Counted from the first letter of the stretch, positions 9,979 to 19,507 are shown. The stretch is 64,000 nucleotides of DNA from Hungatella hathewayi (GCA_025149285.1 CP102274.1:2619501-2683500); one strand, 5' to 3'. Notes: generated by a model not told the origin, from the sequence alone. Numbers and translations are program-made.

Positions 9979-10007
9979 TTGATATTTTCGGTAAAATCAA
10001 ATATTAT
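9979..10007 (+). promoter_or_regulatory. Promoter of ftsZ
   Basis: TTGATA, a 17-base gap, then TATTAT, in the AT-rich 119-base gap between divIB and ftsZ. It is a sigma-A-type match and would give ftsZ its own transcription besides read-through. Seen in sequence only. Confidence 0.55.
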
Positions 10008-10058
10008 ATTAGATAGGTCTATAGAGTAAGCTGTTTATGGTTAAAGGAGGATATAATC

Positions 10059-11348
10059 TTGTTAGAGATTAAGATAAATGAGGCGGATAATGCGGCAAGA
10101 ATTCTGGTAATCGGTGTGGGCGGTGCCGGAAATAACGCCGTAAACCGTATGATTGATGAGAGTATCGCCGGTGTGGAATTCATCGGAATTAATACAGACA
10201 AGCAGGCTCTTCAGTTCTGCAAGGCCCCGACAGCCATGCAGATCGGAGAAAAACTGACAAAGGGGCTGGGCGCAGGCGCGAAGCCTGAGATCGGTGAGAA
10301 AGCCGCTGAGGAGAGTTCAGAAGAGCTGGCTCAGGCCATGAAAGGGGCGGACATGGTGTTCGTCACCTGCGGTATGGGCGGCGGAACAGGAACCGGTGCG
10401 GCTCCCGTTGTTGCCAAGATTGCAAAAGATATGGGGATTCTGACAGTAGGCGTTGTCACAAAGCCGTTCCGCTTTGAGGCAAAGACGCGTATGTCGAATG
10501 CGATTGCAGGTATCGAGCGCTTAAAAGAGAGCGTAGATACCTTAATTGTGATTCCCAATGACCGTCTGCTTGAGATTGTGGACAGGCGTACCACCATGCC
10601 GGATGCGCTGAAGAAGGCGGATGAAGTCCTTCAGCAGGCAGTGCAGGGCATTACAGACTTAATCAATGTTCCGGGTCTCATCAACCTGGATTTCGCTGAT
10701 GTTCAGACCGTCATGACGGACAAGGGCATCGCACATATCGGTATCGGTAAGGCGAAGGGCGACGAGAAGGCTCTCGACGCCGTGAAGCAGGCTGTATCCA
10801 GCCCGCTGTTAGAGACTACCATCGAAGGCGCCTCTCACGTTATCATCAATATCTCCGGCGATATCAGCCTGATCGAGGCCAATGAAGCGGCCAGCTACGT
10901 TCAGGAGATGGCGGGAGATGACGCGAACATCATCTTCGGCGCCATGTATGACGAGACAGCTCAGGACGAAGCCAGCATTACCGTGATTGCCACCGGCCTT
11001 GACATGGGAAGTGAAACCCCTGTCGGCAAGGTTATGACAAGCTTCGGCGGCAGTGCATCCGGCTATACGAGACCGCAGAAACCGGCGGCTCAGCCTGCTC
11101 AGAACCAGAATCCTAACCCGAATCAGGAGGCAGCGGCAACCGCACCTGCTTACAATCCGAATTATAACCCGAATTACGGCAGCCCGAACTATGGAAACCA
11201 GGGATACAATCCAAACTATAACAAGCCGAATTATGGCGGACAGGCCGGTGCACCAGGTGCTTCCCAGGGTGCCGGACAGCCATACAGACCAACCGTAAAC
11301 AGAGAAGTTCAGATCAATATTCCGGATTTCTTAAAGAATAAGAGATAA
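10059..11348 (+). CDS. ftsZ: Cell division GTPase FtsZ
   Basis: Tubulin-like GTPase that polymerises into the Z ring at midcell. 429 residues. The GTP-binding core starts with [14 protein letters not shown], and the tubulin signature [12 protein letters not shown] is at residues 105-116. After the core at about residue 330 comes a linker rich in Asn, Pro, Tyr and Gln with near-repeats of NPNYNPNYG, then the conserved tail [12 protein letters not shown] that docks FtsA or SepF. The start is TTG, 8 bases after AAGGAGG. The gene ends the dcw cluster and is followed by a terminator. Confidence 0.97.
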   Translation: MLEIKINEADNAARILVIGVGGAGNNAVNRMIDESIAGVEFIGINTDKQALQFCKAPTAMQIGEKLTKGLGAGAKPEIGEKAAEESSEELAQAMKGADMVFVTCGMGGGTGTGAAPVVAKIAKDMGILTVGVVTKPFRFEAKTRMSNAIAGIERLKESVDTLIVIPNDRLLEIVDRRTTMPDALKKADEVLQQAVQGITDLINVPGLINLDFADVQTVMTDKGIAHIGIGKAKGDEKALDAVKQAVSSPLLETTIEGASHVIINISGDISLIEANEAASYVQEMAGDDANIIFGAMYDETAQDEASITVIATGLDMGSETPVGKVMTSFGGSASGYTRPQKPAAQPAQNQNPNPNQEAAATAPAYNPNYNPNYGSPNYGNQGYNPNYNKPNYGGQAGAPGASQGAGQPYRPTVNREVQINIPDFLKNKR

Positions 11349-11362
11349 GATGCTACATAATG

Positions 11363-11421
11363 GGGGGTGCTGCAGATGGCCTTAGCAAAGCGCTGGGACT
11401 ATCTGCAGCACTCCCTGTTTT
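11363..11421 (+). terminator. Rho-independent terminator after ftsZ
   Basis: Inverted repeat with arms around GTGCTGCAGAT (11367-11377) and ATCTGCAGCAC (11401-11411), extended outward by G/C and wobble pairs, with a 23-base loop. It is followed by CCCTGTTTT. Confidence 0.7.
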
Positions 11422-11436
11422 AAACGGAGGGAAATG

Positions 11437-11775
11437 ATGTCAGAAGAAAAGAAAACCCGTGAGGACGACTGGGAGCTGTCGGAAGCGTATTATAAGCGCG
11501 AGGAAGGGGAGAAAGAATTATCCCTGGAGGATTTTATCACTGAAGAGGATTTACAGGCGGATGGAGCGATGCTTCAGCCCAATCACGATGAACTGCTAAA
11601 GAAGACGGCGGAGGATGTACACCGTGTTATGGAGCTGTCTCTGCAGGGATACAACATCGAGAGAATCACGGAGACGACCGGACTTGACAGCCAGTATGTG
11701 TATAATATTCTGGTCTGTGCTCAGGGCTTCCGGGAGGATGATGAGATCGCAGTGGCTCATCTTGTTCTGGGATAA
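11437..11775 (+). CDS. Small acidic protein of unknown function
   Basis: About 112 residues, very rich in Glu and Asp in the first half. The second half predicts helices with a stretch (LSLQGYNIERITETTGLDSQYVYNIL) resembling a helix-turn-helix of the small regulator or resolvase type. The ATG at 11437 is 5 bases after GGAGGG; the ATG at 11434 would be too close. It lies between the ftsZ terminator and a zinc-ribbon membrane protein gene. I do not recognise a named family; DNA binding is only a guess from the HTH-like half. Confidence 0.7.
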   Translation: MSEEKKTREDDWELSEAYYKREEGEKELSLEDFITEEDLQADGAMLQPNHDELLKKTAEDVHRVMELSLQGYNIERITETTGLDSQYVYNILVCAQGFREDDEIAVAHLVLG

Positions 11776-11822
11776 GGCATCAGGCGCTTTTCGATACGAC
11801 GGAGAAAGAGGGGGTACGAGCG

Positions 11823-13007
11823 ATGATAAAAAAGATGTGTCCGGTTTGTGATCTGCCTGTAAATGCAGGAAATTACTGTCCGCGCTGCAGAAGGGTTATC
11901 AGGAAGCCATATACGCAGAATGTAGATTATTACCTGAATGAGAGACATCCGGTGCATGAAGCGGAGTGTGACTTCCATAATCCGTATCTGGAGGCGGATC
12001 ATCACGGGGAAAGCAGCCGTCCTGCCGGGGCGGTTCCGGGAAAAGATACTCCGGGCAGAAATACTCCAGGCGGAACGGTTCCGGGCAGGCCGGGGCAGAA
12101 TCCGTCATCAGGCGCAGGAACCTTTCATGGAAGCCGGACGCAGGGAACGGCGGTCCAGACAGGACGGCCGGCACAGATGGGCCAGATAAGGCAGCCAGGA
12201 CAGGCGCCACAGCGAAGCGGCGGACTGAATGGATCCTACAGGAGCCCGGCAGGTACCGGAAGTGTGAAGCCGGAGGGCACGAAGAATCACACGGGTAAAA
12301 CCGTACTGATTACGGCGGTGACTGGCCTTGCTGCAGTTGCCGTGATAGCGTTTGTAAATGTAGGGGGCCTTCTTCGCGATTCCATCAGGGGATCCGTGGA
12401 AACGACAGAGGCATATAGCTACAATTATGAATCCGACTTTACGGAGCTGAGCGATGAGGAGGTAATGGAGGCCGGTGAGCGGTGTCTGGGATTCTACCAT
12501 TTTCCGGCGGATGGTGCATATGTGAGTGAGCAGATGCTGAAGGCCGCGGAGAGTTCCGGTTTTGGATACAGTCTTGATTCTGATGAATTTTATACGGACA
12601 ATTATCTCTACGAGGACACCTCGTATTATGAAAGCATCAGAAGCTTTTATCTGACGGATTCCGGGGCTGAGACGGCGGATGGCGAATATAGTTACCAGTA
12701 TGTGGATGTGAATTATGATACTGCTACCGGGGAACTTCATGATTATATTTCCCGGCTTAACAGCGGCGAAGCCTCTCTTGAATTTCTGGAACGTTTTTTG
12801 ACTGCAACGGAAGAGAGCAGCGGAATCGCCTTGGAAGACAGGAAAACAGGCGAAATTATGGAGGAAGCCCGGGATATAGCGAAGCAGGGGCAGAGCAGCT
12901 ATATCTATGAAGGGATGTTCGCCATTGAAATTTACAGATATGAGGGAGAGGATGCCATGTATGTCTATGTATCCTATAATGATCCGGAAGCAGGATCGGA
13001 ATTGTAG
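11823..13007 (+). CDS. Zinc-ribbon membrane protein of unknown function
   Basis: 394 residues. The N-terminus has two CxxC pairs (Cys6, Cys9, Cys19, Cys22), a zinc ribbon. A long Gly/Pro/Gln/Arg-rich linker follows to about residue 155, then one membrane helix at about 160-182. The C-terminal 200 residues are Tyr-, Glu- and Ser-rich with no family I recognise. The layout, cytoplasmic zinc ribbon, linker, single helix, outer domain, is common in Firmicutes membrane proteins of unknown role. It starts 47 bases after the small acidic gene, with a GGGGGT-like site. The end is followed by a separate promoter and riboswitch. Confidence 0.75.
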   Translation: MIKKMCPVCDLPVNAGNYCPRCRRVIRKPYTQNVDYYLNERHPVHEAECDFHNPYLEADHHGESSRPAGAVPGKDTPGRNTPGGTVPGRPGQNPSSGAGTFHGSRTQGTAVQTGRPAQMGQIRQPGQAPQRSGGLNGSYRSPAGTGSVKPEGTKNHTGKTVLITAVTGLAAVAVIAFVNVGGLLRDSIRGSVETTEAYSYNYESDFTELSDEEVMEAGERCLGFYHFPADGAYVSEQMLKAAESSGFGYSLDSDEFYTDNYLYEDTSYYESIRSFYLTDSGAETADGEYSYQYVDVNYDTATGELHDYISRLNSGEASLEFLERFLTATEESSGIALEDRKTGEIMEEARDIAKQGQSSYIYEGMFAIEIYRYEGEDAMYVYVSYNDPEAGSEL

Positions 13008-13095
13008 TAACAGTCCAGAAGATGAGCCGTCTGAACTGTTACGAATTGCAGGCCGTGAACGGTATCGAAAGGGCCGTGAACCATGTGATATTTTC

Positions 13096-13124
13096 TTGAC
13101 AATCCAGTTAAATTATGATATAGT
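13096..13124 (+). promoter_or_regulatory. Promoter of the riboswitch-hflKC unit
   Basis: TTGACA, a 17-base gap, TATAGT. This is a near-consensus sigma-A promoter. The expected start, about 13131, coincides with the 5' strand of the riboswitch P1 helix. Confidence 0.8.
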
Positions 13125-13127
13125 ATT

Positions 13128-13269
13128 CTCAATCGTAAGAGGGAGTAGCTTCCAGTCCCGGGACTGGATAAGATTGCGTCAGAACGATAAAGTAACATTT
13201 ATCCGCATACTTATGAAATGTGCAAGACTTTTATTGATAACCGTTTGGCTGTCAATAAAAGTCTTTTTT
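13128..13269 (+). promoter_or_regulatory. Mn2+-sensing yybP-ykoY-type riboswitch with terminator
   Basis: Three blocks typical of the yybP-ykoY (manganese) aptamer occur in order: GGGAGTAGC at 13141-13149, GCGTCAG at 13177-13183 and GCAAGAC at 13222-13228. The P1 helix pairs TAAGAG (13137-13142) with CTTTTA (13228-13233), and a further CAA with TTG outside. CCAGTC-ccgg-GACTGG at 13152-13167 is a perfect hairpin, and ACATTT with AAATGT closes the arm before GCAAGAC. A terminator hairpin, arms 13224-13237 and 13252-13265 perfectly paired and followed by six T, reuses the 3' strand of P1. The two folds exclude each other, so Mn2+ binding should favour read-through into hflK. Family assignment is from memory of the consensus. 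Confidence 0.82.
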
Positions 13270-13377
13270 GATATCATGGAAAAGAACTCCCCGGTTTACA
13301 GAAAGGAAACGCGGCCGCGTTTTCAGAAGTCCTTACGAGAGATACCAGAAACCTACAGAAAGAAAGGCGGAGAAATT

Positions 13378-14379
13378 ATGGAAACATTTGATCCCGAAAA
13401 GAAACCAAAGTTAAAGAAAGTGTCAGGTCTGCTTAAGAAATCAGGAGTAGCCGCAGTGCTGGTGATAGCGATTCCCGTGATAGGTCTTAGCTCTGTTTAT
13501 AATATTCAGGAACAGGAGCAGGCGGTGCTTACGACGCTGGGAACGGCGAAGGCGGTAGCGGAGCCCGGTCTGCATTTTAAAATCCCGTTTATTCAGCGGG
13601 TGCAGAAGGTAAATACCACCATTCAGGGGGTGGCGATCGGATACGACCCGTCGGATAACCAGTCGGAGGAAGCGGATTCTCTGATGATTACCAGTGATTA
13701 TAATTTTGTAAACGTGGATTTCTTCGTGGAGTACAAGGTAGTGGATCCGGTGAAGGCCGTCTATGCATCGCAGGATCCGTTTACCATTTTGCAGAATATC
13801 AGCAGGAGCTGCATCCGTACCGTAATAGGGAGCTATGATGTGGACTCGGTGCTGACCAATGGAAAAAATGAGATACAGTCCAAGGTGAAAGAAATGATTA
13901 TGAATAAGCTGGAGCAGCACGATGTGGGGCTTTCCGTTGTCAACGTCACAATCCAGGATTCCGAGCCCCCGACTGTAGAGGTTATGGAGGCATTTAAGGC
14001 AGTGGAAACAGCCAAACAGGGGAAGGAAACCGCGATTAACAATGCGAACAAGTACCGCAATGAAAAGCTTCCGGAAGCCACGGCGCAGACAGATAAGATC
14101 CTGCAGGAGGCGGAATCCTCAAAGGTACAGCGGGTCAACGAGGCCAACGCGGAGGTTGCTAAATTTAACGCCATGTACGTGGAATACAGCAGGAATCCGG
14201 AAGTGACAAGGAAGCGTATGTTCTATGAGGCCATGGAGGATGTACTGCCGGGAATGAAGGTGATCATCGACGGCACCGGCAAGACGGAAACGATTCTGCC
14301 TTTAGACAGCTTTACCGGTTCCGGCGCGCAGAGTACGGCTGACGAAGCAGATTATGGAACAGAGGAGGCTGCAGAATGA
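13378..14379 (+). CDS. hflK: SPFH membrane protein HflK-like
   Basis: Membrane-anchored prohibitin/stomatin-family protein. In E. coli, HflK and HflC form a large cage around the FtsH protease. About 333 residues: a short basic N-terminus, one membrane helix at about 20-38, an SPFH domain (QEQEQAVLTTLGTAK onward), a long charged helix rich in Ala and Glu, and an acidic tail. The ATG at 13378 follows AAAGGCGGAG. The frame is open much further upstream, to 12907, but that stretch crosses the previous gene, the promoter and the riboswitch and is not coding. The end overlaps hflC by 4 bases. Confidence 0.88.
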   Translation: METFDPEKKPKLKKVSGLLKKSGVAAVLVIAIPVIGLSSVYNIQEQEQAVLTTLGTAKAVAEPGLHFKIPFIQRVQKVNTTIQGVAIGYDPSDNQSEEADSLMITSDYNFVNVDFFVEYKVVDPVKAVYASQDPFTILQNISRSCIRTVIGSYDVDSVLTNGKNEIQSKVKEMIMNKLEQHDVGLSVVNVTIQDSEPPTVEVMEAFKAVETAKQGKETAINNANKYRNEKLPEATAQTDKILQEAESSKVQRVNEANAEVAKFNAMYVEYSRNPEVTRKRMFYEAMEDVLPGMKVIIDGTGKTETILPLDSFTGSGAQSTADEADYGTEEAAE

Positions 14380-15248
14380 AAAAAACATTGAAAAAAGTGG
14401 CAGGAACTATTGCAGGACTGGCCGTCGTTATAGTATTATTAGGTTCAGTTGTAGTAACAAAAGAAAATGAATATAAGCTGATCCGGCAGTTTGGCCGTGT
14501 GGAACGGGTTGTGGATACGGCAGGAGTTACACTGAAGCTTCCGTTTATTCAGACAGCGGATACCCTGCCCAAGCAGATCCTTTTGTATGATCTGGCGGCA
14601 TCTGATGTGATCACCATGGATAAGAAGACCATGCTGAGTGACAGCTATGTGCTGTGGCGCATTACAGATCCTCTGAAGTTTGCCCAGACGCTGAACTCTT
14701 CCGTAGCGAATGCGGAGGGGAGAATTGACACGGTGGTTTATAATTCCGTTAAAAATGTAATCAGCAGCATGAGTCAGAACGAGGTCATCAGCGGCCGGGA
14801 TGGGGAACTGTCCCAGGCTATTATGACAAATGTTGGAGACAGCATGGCCGAATATGGAATTACACTGCTGGCCGTGGAGACGAAGCGGCTGGATCTGCCT
14901 GCCGATAATAAGGCGGCGGTTTATGAGCGCATGATTTCGGAGCGGGATAAGATCGCGGCCACCTATACAGCGGAGGGGCAGGCCGAGGCACAGAAGATCA
15001 GAAATACAACGGACCGCGAAATTGCCATCAGCATTTCTGATGCGAAAGCGCAGGCAGCGGCGATTACAGCGGACGGTGAGGCCGAATATATGAGAATTAT
15101 GGCGGAGGCGTACCGCGATCCGCAGAAGGCCGAGTTCTATTCCTACACCAGGTCGCTGGAGGCTGCGCGGGCATCGTTAAAGGGAGACGGCAATACGCTG
15201 ATTCTTCCCGCGGATTCACCGATTGCCCGGATTTTTATGGGGCAGTAG
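14376..15248 (+). CDS. hflC: SPFH membrane protein HflC-like
   Basis: Partner of the preceding HflK-like protein. 290 residues with an N-terminal membrane helix at about 10-28, an SPFH domain beginning TKENEYKLIRQFGRVERV, and a helical region with RDKIAATYTAEGQAEAQKI as in HflC. The two proteins are expected to form a membrane complex that limits FtsH access. The start overlaps the hflK stop as ATGA, so the pair should be made in fixed ratio. It lies 34 bases before metF, so riboswitch control could extend there, although metF has its own AGGAG site. Confidence 0.9.
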   Translation: MKKTLKKVAGTIAGLAVVIVLLGSVVVTKENEYKLIRQFGRVERVVDTAGVTLKLPFIQTADTLPKQILLYDLAASDVITMDKKTMLSDSYVLWRITDPLKFAQTLNSSVANAEGRIDTVVYNSVKNVISSMSQNEVISGRDGELSQAIMTNVGDSMAEYGITLLAVETKRLDLPADNKAAVYERMISERDKIAATYTAEGQAEAQKIRNTTDREIAISISDAKAQAAAITADGEAEYMRIMAEAYRDPQKAEFYSYTRSLEAARASLKGDGNTLILPADSPIARIFMGQ

Positions 15249-15282
15249 AGCCGGATATTACGAAAGACAGGAGAATGATGAC

Positions 15283-16143
15283 ATGAAGATCAAAGACATA
15301 CTGGGACAGGGAAAGCCTACGCTATCCTTTGAGGTGTTTCCTCCAAAGACGGAAGATAAGTATGAATCGGTTGAGAGGGCGGCGGCAGAGATCGCGAAGC
15401 TGAAGCCGGCCTTTATGAGCGTGACATACGGAGCAGGAGGCGGTACAAGCCGGTACACGGTGGACATCGCCTCCACCCTGCATCATGAGTACCAGGTAAC
15501 GGCGCTGGCGCACGTTACCTGCGTCTCTTCCACAAGAGAGAAGGTGCACGAGGTGTTGGAGGAATTAAAGGCTGCGGGAATCGAGAATATTCTGGCACTG
15601 CGCGGCGATATTCCGAAGGATGGACCTGTGGCATCGGATTACCGCTTTGCATCGGAGCTGATCCGGGAGATCAGGGCGTACGGTGATTTCTGCATCGGAG
15701 CGGCCTGTTATCCGGAAGGTCATGTGGAGTCGGTCAGCAAGACCATCGATATGGACTATTTGAAGCAGAAGGTGGAAGCCGGATGTGACTTCGTGACGAC
15801 CCAGATGTTCTTTGACAATAATATTTTATATAATTATCTGTACCGGATCCGGGAGAAAGGGATTACCGTACCGGTTGTGGCGGGAATCATGCCGGTGACG
15901 AATGTGAAGCAGATTATCCGCAGCTGTCAGTTGTCAGGAACGTATCTGCCGTCCAGGTTTAAAGCGATCGTGGACCGGTTCGGCGATAATCCGGCGGCCA
16001 TGAAGCAGGCGGGGATCGCCTATGCCACGGAACAGATTATCGATCTCATAGCCAATGGAGTGGACGCGATTCACGTGTATTCCATGAATAAGCCGGATGT
16101 AGCGGCAAAGATTAAAGAGAATTTATCGGAAATTCTTTCATGA
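15283..16143 (+). CDS. metF: Methylenetetrahydrofolate reductase MetF
   Basis: Flavoprotein that reduces 5,10-methylene-THF to 5-methyl-THF, the methyl donor for the methionine synthase encoded next. About 286 residues, a normal single-domain length. Motifs are SFEVFPPKT near the start, SVTYGAGG, LALRGDIP, the CYPEGH block and FVTTQMFFD. The ATG at 15283 follows ACAGGAG; an upstream in-frame start would extend into hflC. It heads a metF, activation domain, metH group. Confidence 0.95.
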   Translation: MKIKDILGQGKPTLSFEVFPPKTEDKYESVERAAAEIAKLKPAFMSVTYGAGGGTSRYTVDIASTLHHEYQVTALAHVTCVSSTREKVHEVLEELKAAGIENILALRGDIPKDGPVASDYRFASELIREIRAYGDFCIGAACYPEGHVESVSKTIDMDYLKQKVEAGCDFVTTQMFFDNNILYNYLYRIREKGITVPVVAGIMPVTNVKQIIRSCQLSGTYLPSRFKAIVDRFGDNPAAMKQAGIAYATEQIIDLIANGVDAIHVYSMNKPDVAAKIKENLSEILS

Positions 16144-16196
16144 ATGTATTGAGGGAAAGCTGCAGGAAGTTCCGGTAAAGAAGTGGAGTGATGTGT

Positions 16197-16841
16197 ATGG
16201 AAATCAGCCGGAGAGAGATTCGGAGGTATCTGGGGTATGGCAGACAGGAAGCGGATGAGAAGGTTTCGAAGCTGATAGAAGAATGTGTGGAGGAGCTGGA
16301 GGCCGCGGTATCTCCAAAAAGTATATACAGGGTATATCCTTTTTCATTTTTGACGGAGGAAGAACTGGATTTCACCGTGTTTCGGACAGAGAGCCGGAGC
16401 CTCAGCCGTAATTTGAAGGACTGCGAACAGGTGATTTTATTTGCCGCCACCCTTGGCACGGAGGCGGATTCCCTGATCCGTAAGTACTCGAAGCTTCAGA
16501 TGAGCAAGGCGGTGACCATGCAGGCGGCGGCCACTGCCATGCTCGAATCGTACTGTGATGAGATAAACACGGAGCTGAAGGAGACATTTGAGAAAAAGGG
16601 ACTCTATCTGCGGCCCAGGTTCAGTCCCGGATACGGCGATTTTCCATTGGAATGCCAGAGGGATATTACCGCTGTATTAGAGACGGCTAAAAGGATCGGT
16701 ATTATGCTTACAGACAGCCTTTTGATGACTCCCTCCAAATCCGTGACGGCGGTGATGGGGGTGAGCCGGAAGCCTCACCGATGTGAGGTGAGAGGCTGTG
16801 AATTATGTTCGAAAACAGACTGCGCGTACAGGAGAGGATAA
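16197..16841 (+). CDS. Methionine synthase reactivation domain as a separate protein
   Basis: About 214 residues resembling the C-terminal reactivation domain of cobalamin-dependent MetH, which binds S-adenosylmethionine for reductive methylation of oxidised cob(II)alamin. The RFSPGYGDFPLECQRDI block is the SAM-binding signature of this domain, and the C-terminus has a Cys-rich CELCSKTDCAYR stretch. In E. coli the domain is part of MetH; here it is its own gene directly before a MetH lacking it, as in many clostridia. The ATG at 16197 is 8 bases after GGAG; starts at 16188 or 16191 sit on that site. Confidence 0.9.
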   Translation: MEISRREIRRYLGYGRQEADEKVSKLIEECVEELEAAVSPKSIYRVYPFSFLTEEELDFTVFRTESRSLSRNLKDCEQVILFAATLGTEADSLIRKYSKLQMSKAVTMQAAATAMLESYCDEINTELKETFEKKGLYLRPRFSPGYGDFPLECQRDITAVLETAKRIGIMLTDSLLMTPSKSVTAVMGVSRKPHRCEVRGCELCSKTDCAYRRG

Positions 16842-16846
16842 GGGAT

Positions 16847-19276
16847 ATGACAGAATTAATGGAAGAAATCAGGAAGAGAATCGTATTTTTCGACGGCGGC
16901 ACGGGAAGTCTCCTGCAGGCAAATGGACTGAAGCCGGGAGAACTGCCGGAGACGTGGAATATCCTTCATCCGGAGATTGTGACAAAGCTGCATTACGATT
17001 ATCTGGAAGCGGGAGCCGACATTGTCAAGACGAATACGTTTGGCGCAAACGGGCTGAAGTTTAACGATGCCGGTGAATACGGGCTGGATGAGATTGTGGC
17101 GGCGGCCATGGAAAATGCGAAGAAAGCCGTCTCGAAAGCAGGAGATAAGGGGTATATTGCTCTCGATATAGGCCCCACAGGAAAACTGTTAAAGCCGCTG
17201 GGGGACTTAGGCTTCGAGGAGGCCTACCGTCTGTTCTCCGATGTTGTTGCAATTGGTGCGCGTGAGGGTGCTGATCTGGTACTGATAGAAACCATGAGCG
17301 ACAGCTACGAGGTGAAGGCGGCCGTTCTGGCTGCAAAGGAAAACTGTAATCTTCCGGTCTTTGCCACAATGATATTTGACAGTAAGGGCAAGCTTTTGAC
17401 GGGAGGAACTGTGGAATCTACAGTCGCGCTGCTGGAGGGACTGGGCGTAGATGCTCTGGGAATTAACTGTGGTCTGGGGCCGGTCCAGATGAAGGGGATA
17501 CTGGCTGATATCATGAAGGCGGCCTCGGTTCCGGTTATCGTAAATCCAAATGCGGGACTTCCAAGAAGCGAGGGAGGCCGGACCTTCTATGATATTGATG
17601 CGGACGAGTTTGCCGGGACCATGAGAGAGATCGTGGAAATGGGAGCCTGTGTCGTAGGGGGCTGCTGCGGAACGACTCCGGAGCATATCCGGAAAACCAT
17701 TGCACTCTGTAAGGACCAGCCGGCGCGAATGCCGGAGAAAAAGAACCGTACTGTAATTTCTTCCTATGCACAGGCAGTTGAGATTGATAAAAATCCTGTC
17801 CTGATCGGCGAACGCATCAATCCGACCGGAAAATCTAAGTTTAAACAGGCGCTTCGGGACCATAATCTGGAATATATCCTGCGGGAAGGTGTGGCACAGC
17901 AGGATAACGGAGCGCACGTGCTGGATGTGAATGTGGGCCTGCCTGAGATCGACGAGGCGGCCATGATGGAGGAGGTGGTGATGGAACTGCAGAGTATCAT
18001 CGATCTGCCCCTCCAGATAGACACCTCTAATATTCAGGCCATGGAGCGGGCTCTGCGTGTTTACAACGGTAAGCCTTTGATTAACTCCGTCAACGGAAAG
18101 CAGGAAGTGATGGAGGCGGTATTTCCTCTGGTTAAGCGGTATGGCGGTGTTGTTGTCGCTCTGGCGCTTGACGAGGACGGAATCCCGGAGACGGCAGACG
18201 GGCGTCTGAAGGTGGCTGAAAAGATTTATGCGAAGGCATCGGAATATGGTATTGAGAGAAAAGATATTGTGATCGATGCACTCTGTATGACGGTCAGCTC
18301 TGACAGCAGGGGCGCAATTACCACACTGGAAACGGTCAGAAGAGTGAGGGATGAACTGGGCGGAAAGACAATTCTGGGTGTGTCCAATATTTCCTTCGGG
18401 CTTCCCCAGCGTGAGATCGTCAACGCGGCGTTTTTCACCATGGCGCTGCAGAATGGGCTGAATGCAGCGATTATTAATCCGAATTCCGAGGCCATGATGC
18501 GCTCGTATTACAGTTTTCGGGTGCTGGCGGATTTAGATCCGCAATGCAGTGAGTATATCAGCGTTTACAGCGGCCAGGTGGCGACACTGGGACAGACGGT
18601 GCGCCAGGGGGGCGGTTCCGGTAAAGCGGATGGAAGTGGATCTGCGATGTCTGCTTCTCTTGCTGAGAGTATTGAGAGAGGATTGAAGGAGAGTGCACAT
18701 CAGGCGGTTACGGAGCTGCTGAAGACTCTGGAGCCCCTTGTCATCATTAATGAGGAGATGATCCCGGCTTTAGACCGCGTTGGAAAAGGCTTTGAGAAGG
18801 GCACTGTGTTCCTTCCGCAGCTTTTGATGAGTGCGGAAGCGGCCAAGGCGGCTTTTGAAGTCATCAAGGAGCAGCTGGCGAAGTCAGGCAGGGAAGAGGA
18901 GAAGAAGGGGAAGATCATTCTGGCGACGGTGAAGGGGGATATCCATGATATAGGGAAGAATATCGTTAAGGTGCTTCTGGAGAATTATGGATATGATGTC
19001 ATTGATTTAGGGAAGGACGTGCCTCCGGAGCTGGTGGTGGAGACTGCTGTAGAGCAGGCGGTGAAGCTGGTGGGACTCAGCGCCCTTATGACGACTACGG
19101 TTCCCAGTATGGAGGAGACCATCCGGCAGCTTCAAAAGACAGTTCCCGGAATCAGGGTTATGGTGGGCGGCGCTGTGCTGACGGAGGAGTATGCGAAGAC
19201 GATCGGAGCGGACCGGTATTGCAGGGATGCGATGGCTTCGGTGAATTATGCGGAGAAGGTGTTTGCGGGAGAATGA
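16847..19276 (+). CDS. metH: Cobalamin-dependent methionine synthase MetH, without activation domain
   Basis: Transfers methyl from methyl-THF via cobalamin to homocysteine. About 809 residues. The homocysteine domain has FDGGTGSLLQ at the start and zinc ligands GINCG and GGCCGT (Cys273, Cys274). The pterin-binding domain begins near NPVLIGERINPTG. The cobalamin cap and binding domains have DIHDIG at 698-703, with His700 the expected lower cobalt ligand. The SAM domain is absent because it is encoded by the gene before. The ATG at 16847 follows AGGAGAGG; an ATG at 16805 would overlap the upstream gene by 37 bases. Confidence 0.95.
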   Translation: MTELMEEIRKRIVFFDGGTGSLLQANGLKPGELPETWNILHPEIVTKLHYDYLEAGADIVKTNTFGANGLKFNDAGEYGLDEIVAAAMENAKKAVSKAGDKGYIALDIGPTGKLLKPLGDLGFEEAYRLFSDVVAIGAREGADLVLIETMSDSYEVKAAVLAAKENCNLPVFATMIFDSKGKLLTGGTVESTVALLEGLGVDALGINCGLGPVQMKGILADIMKAASVPVIVNPNAGLPRSEGGRTFYDIDADEFAGTMREIVEMGACVVGGCCGTTPEHIRKTIALCKDQPARMPEKKNRTVISSYAQAVEIDKNPVLIGERINPTGKSKFKQALRDHNLEYILREGVAQQDNGAHVLDVNVGLPEIDEAAMMEEVVMELQSIIDLPLQIDTSNIQAMERALRVYNGKPLINSVNGKQEVMEAVFPLVKRYGGVVVALALDEDGIPETADGRLKVAEKIYAKASEYGIERKDIVIDALCMTVSSDSRGAITTLETVRRVRDELGGKTILGVSNISFGLPQREIVNAAFFTMALQNGLNAAIINPNSEAMMRSYYSFRVLADLDPQCSEYISVYSGQVATLGQTVRQGGGSGKADGSGSAMSASLAESIERGLKESAHQAVTELLKTLEPLVIINEEMIPALDRVGKGFEKGTVFLPQLLMSAEAAKAAFEVIKEQLAKSGREEEKKGKIILATVKGDIHDIGKNIVKVLLENYGYDVIDLGKDVPPELVVETAVEQAVKLVGLSALMTTTVPSMEETIRQLQKTVPGIRVMVGGAVLTEEYAKTIGADRYCRDAMASVNYAEKVFAGE

Positions 19277-19346
19277 TCGGATGGTGGCAGGGAAGTGTGG
19301 TAGAGATAAAAAAACAATTGTAACTGATAACAACGATTTGAACTAT

Positions 19347-19386
19347 AGACAACTAGCCTCTTAAAAAGGAGGCTGTTGTCTTTTTT
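19347..19386 (+). terminator. Rho-independent terminator after metH
   Basis: AGACAAC-t-AGCCTC pairs with GGAGGCT-GTTGTCT across a short A-rich loop, with a one-base bulge, followed by TTTTTT. It ends the hflKC or metF-metH transcript. The 19277-19593 gap otherwise holds only AT-rich sequence and a possible promoter near 19508. Confidence 0.85.
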
Positions 19387-19507
19387 CTTTTGTCTTTATA
19401 TGTAGAATAATAGCTTTATATGAAGGGGAGTATTCTTCCAGAAACCTTTACATCTACTTACTGAAGTGGAATAGATATTTATTATGATTGGTTTTGAATT
19501 GTATAAA

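Noticed and set aside
12907..13377. Open frame extending HflK upstream by 157 codons
   Set aside because: It crosses the end of the previous gene, a strong promoter, a riboswitch and a terminator; the ATG at 13378 has its own ribosome site.
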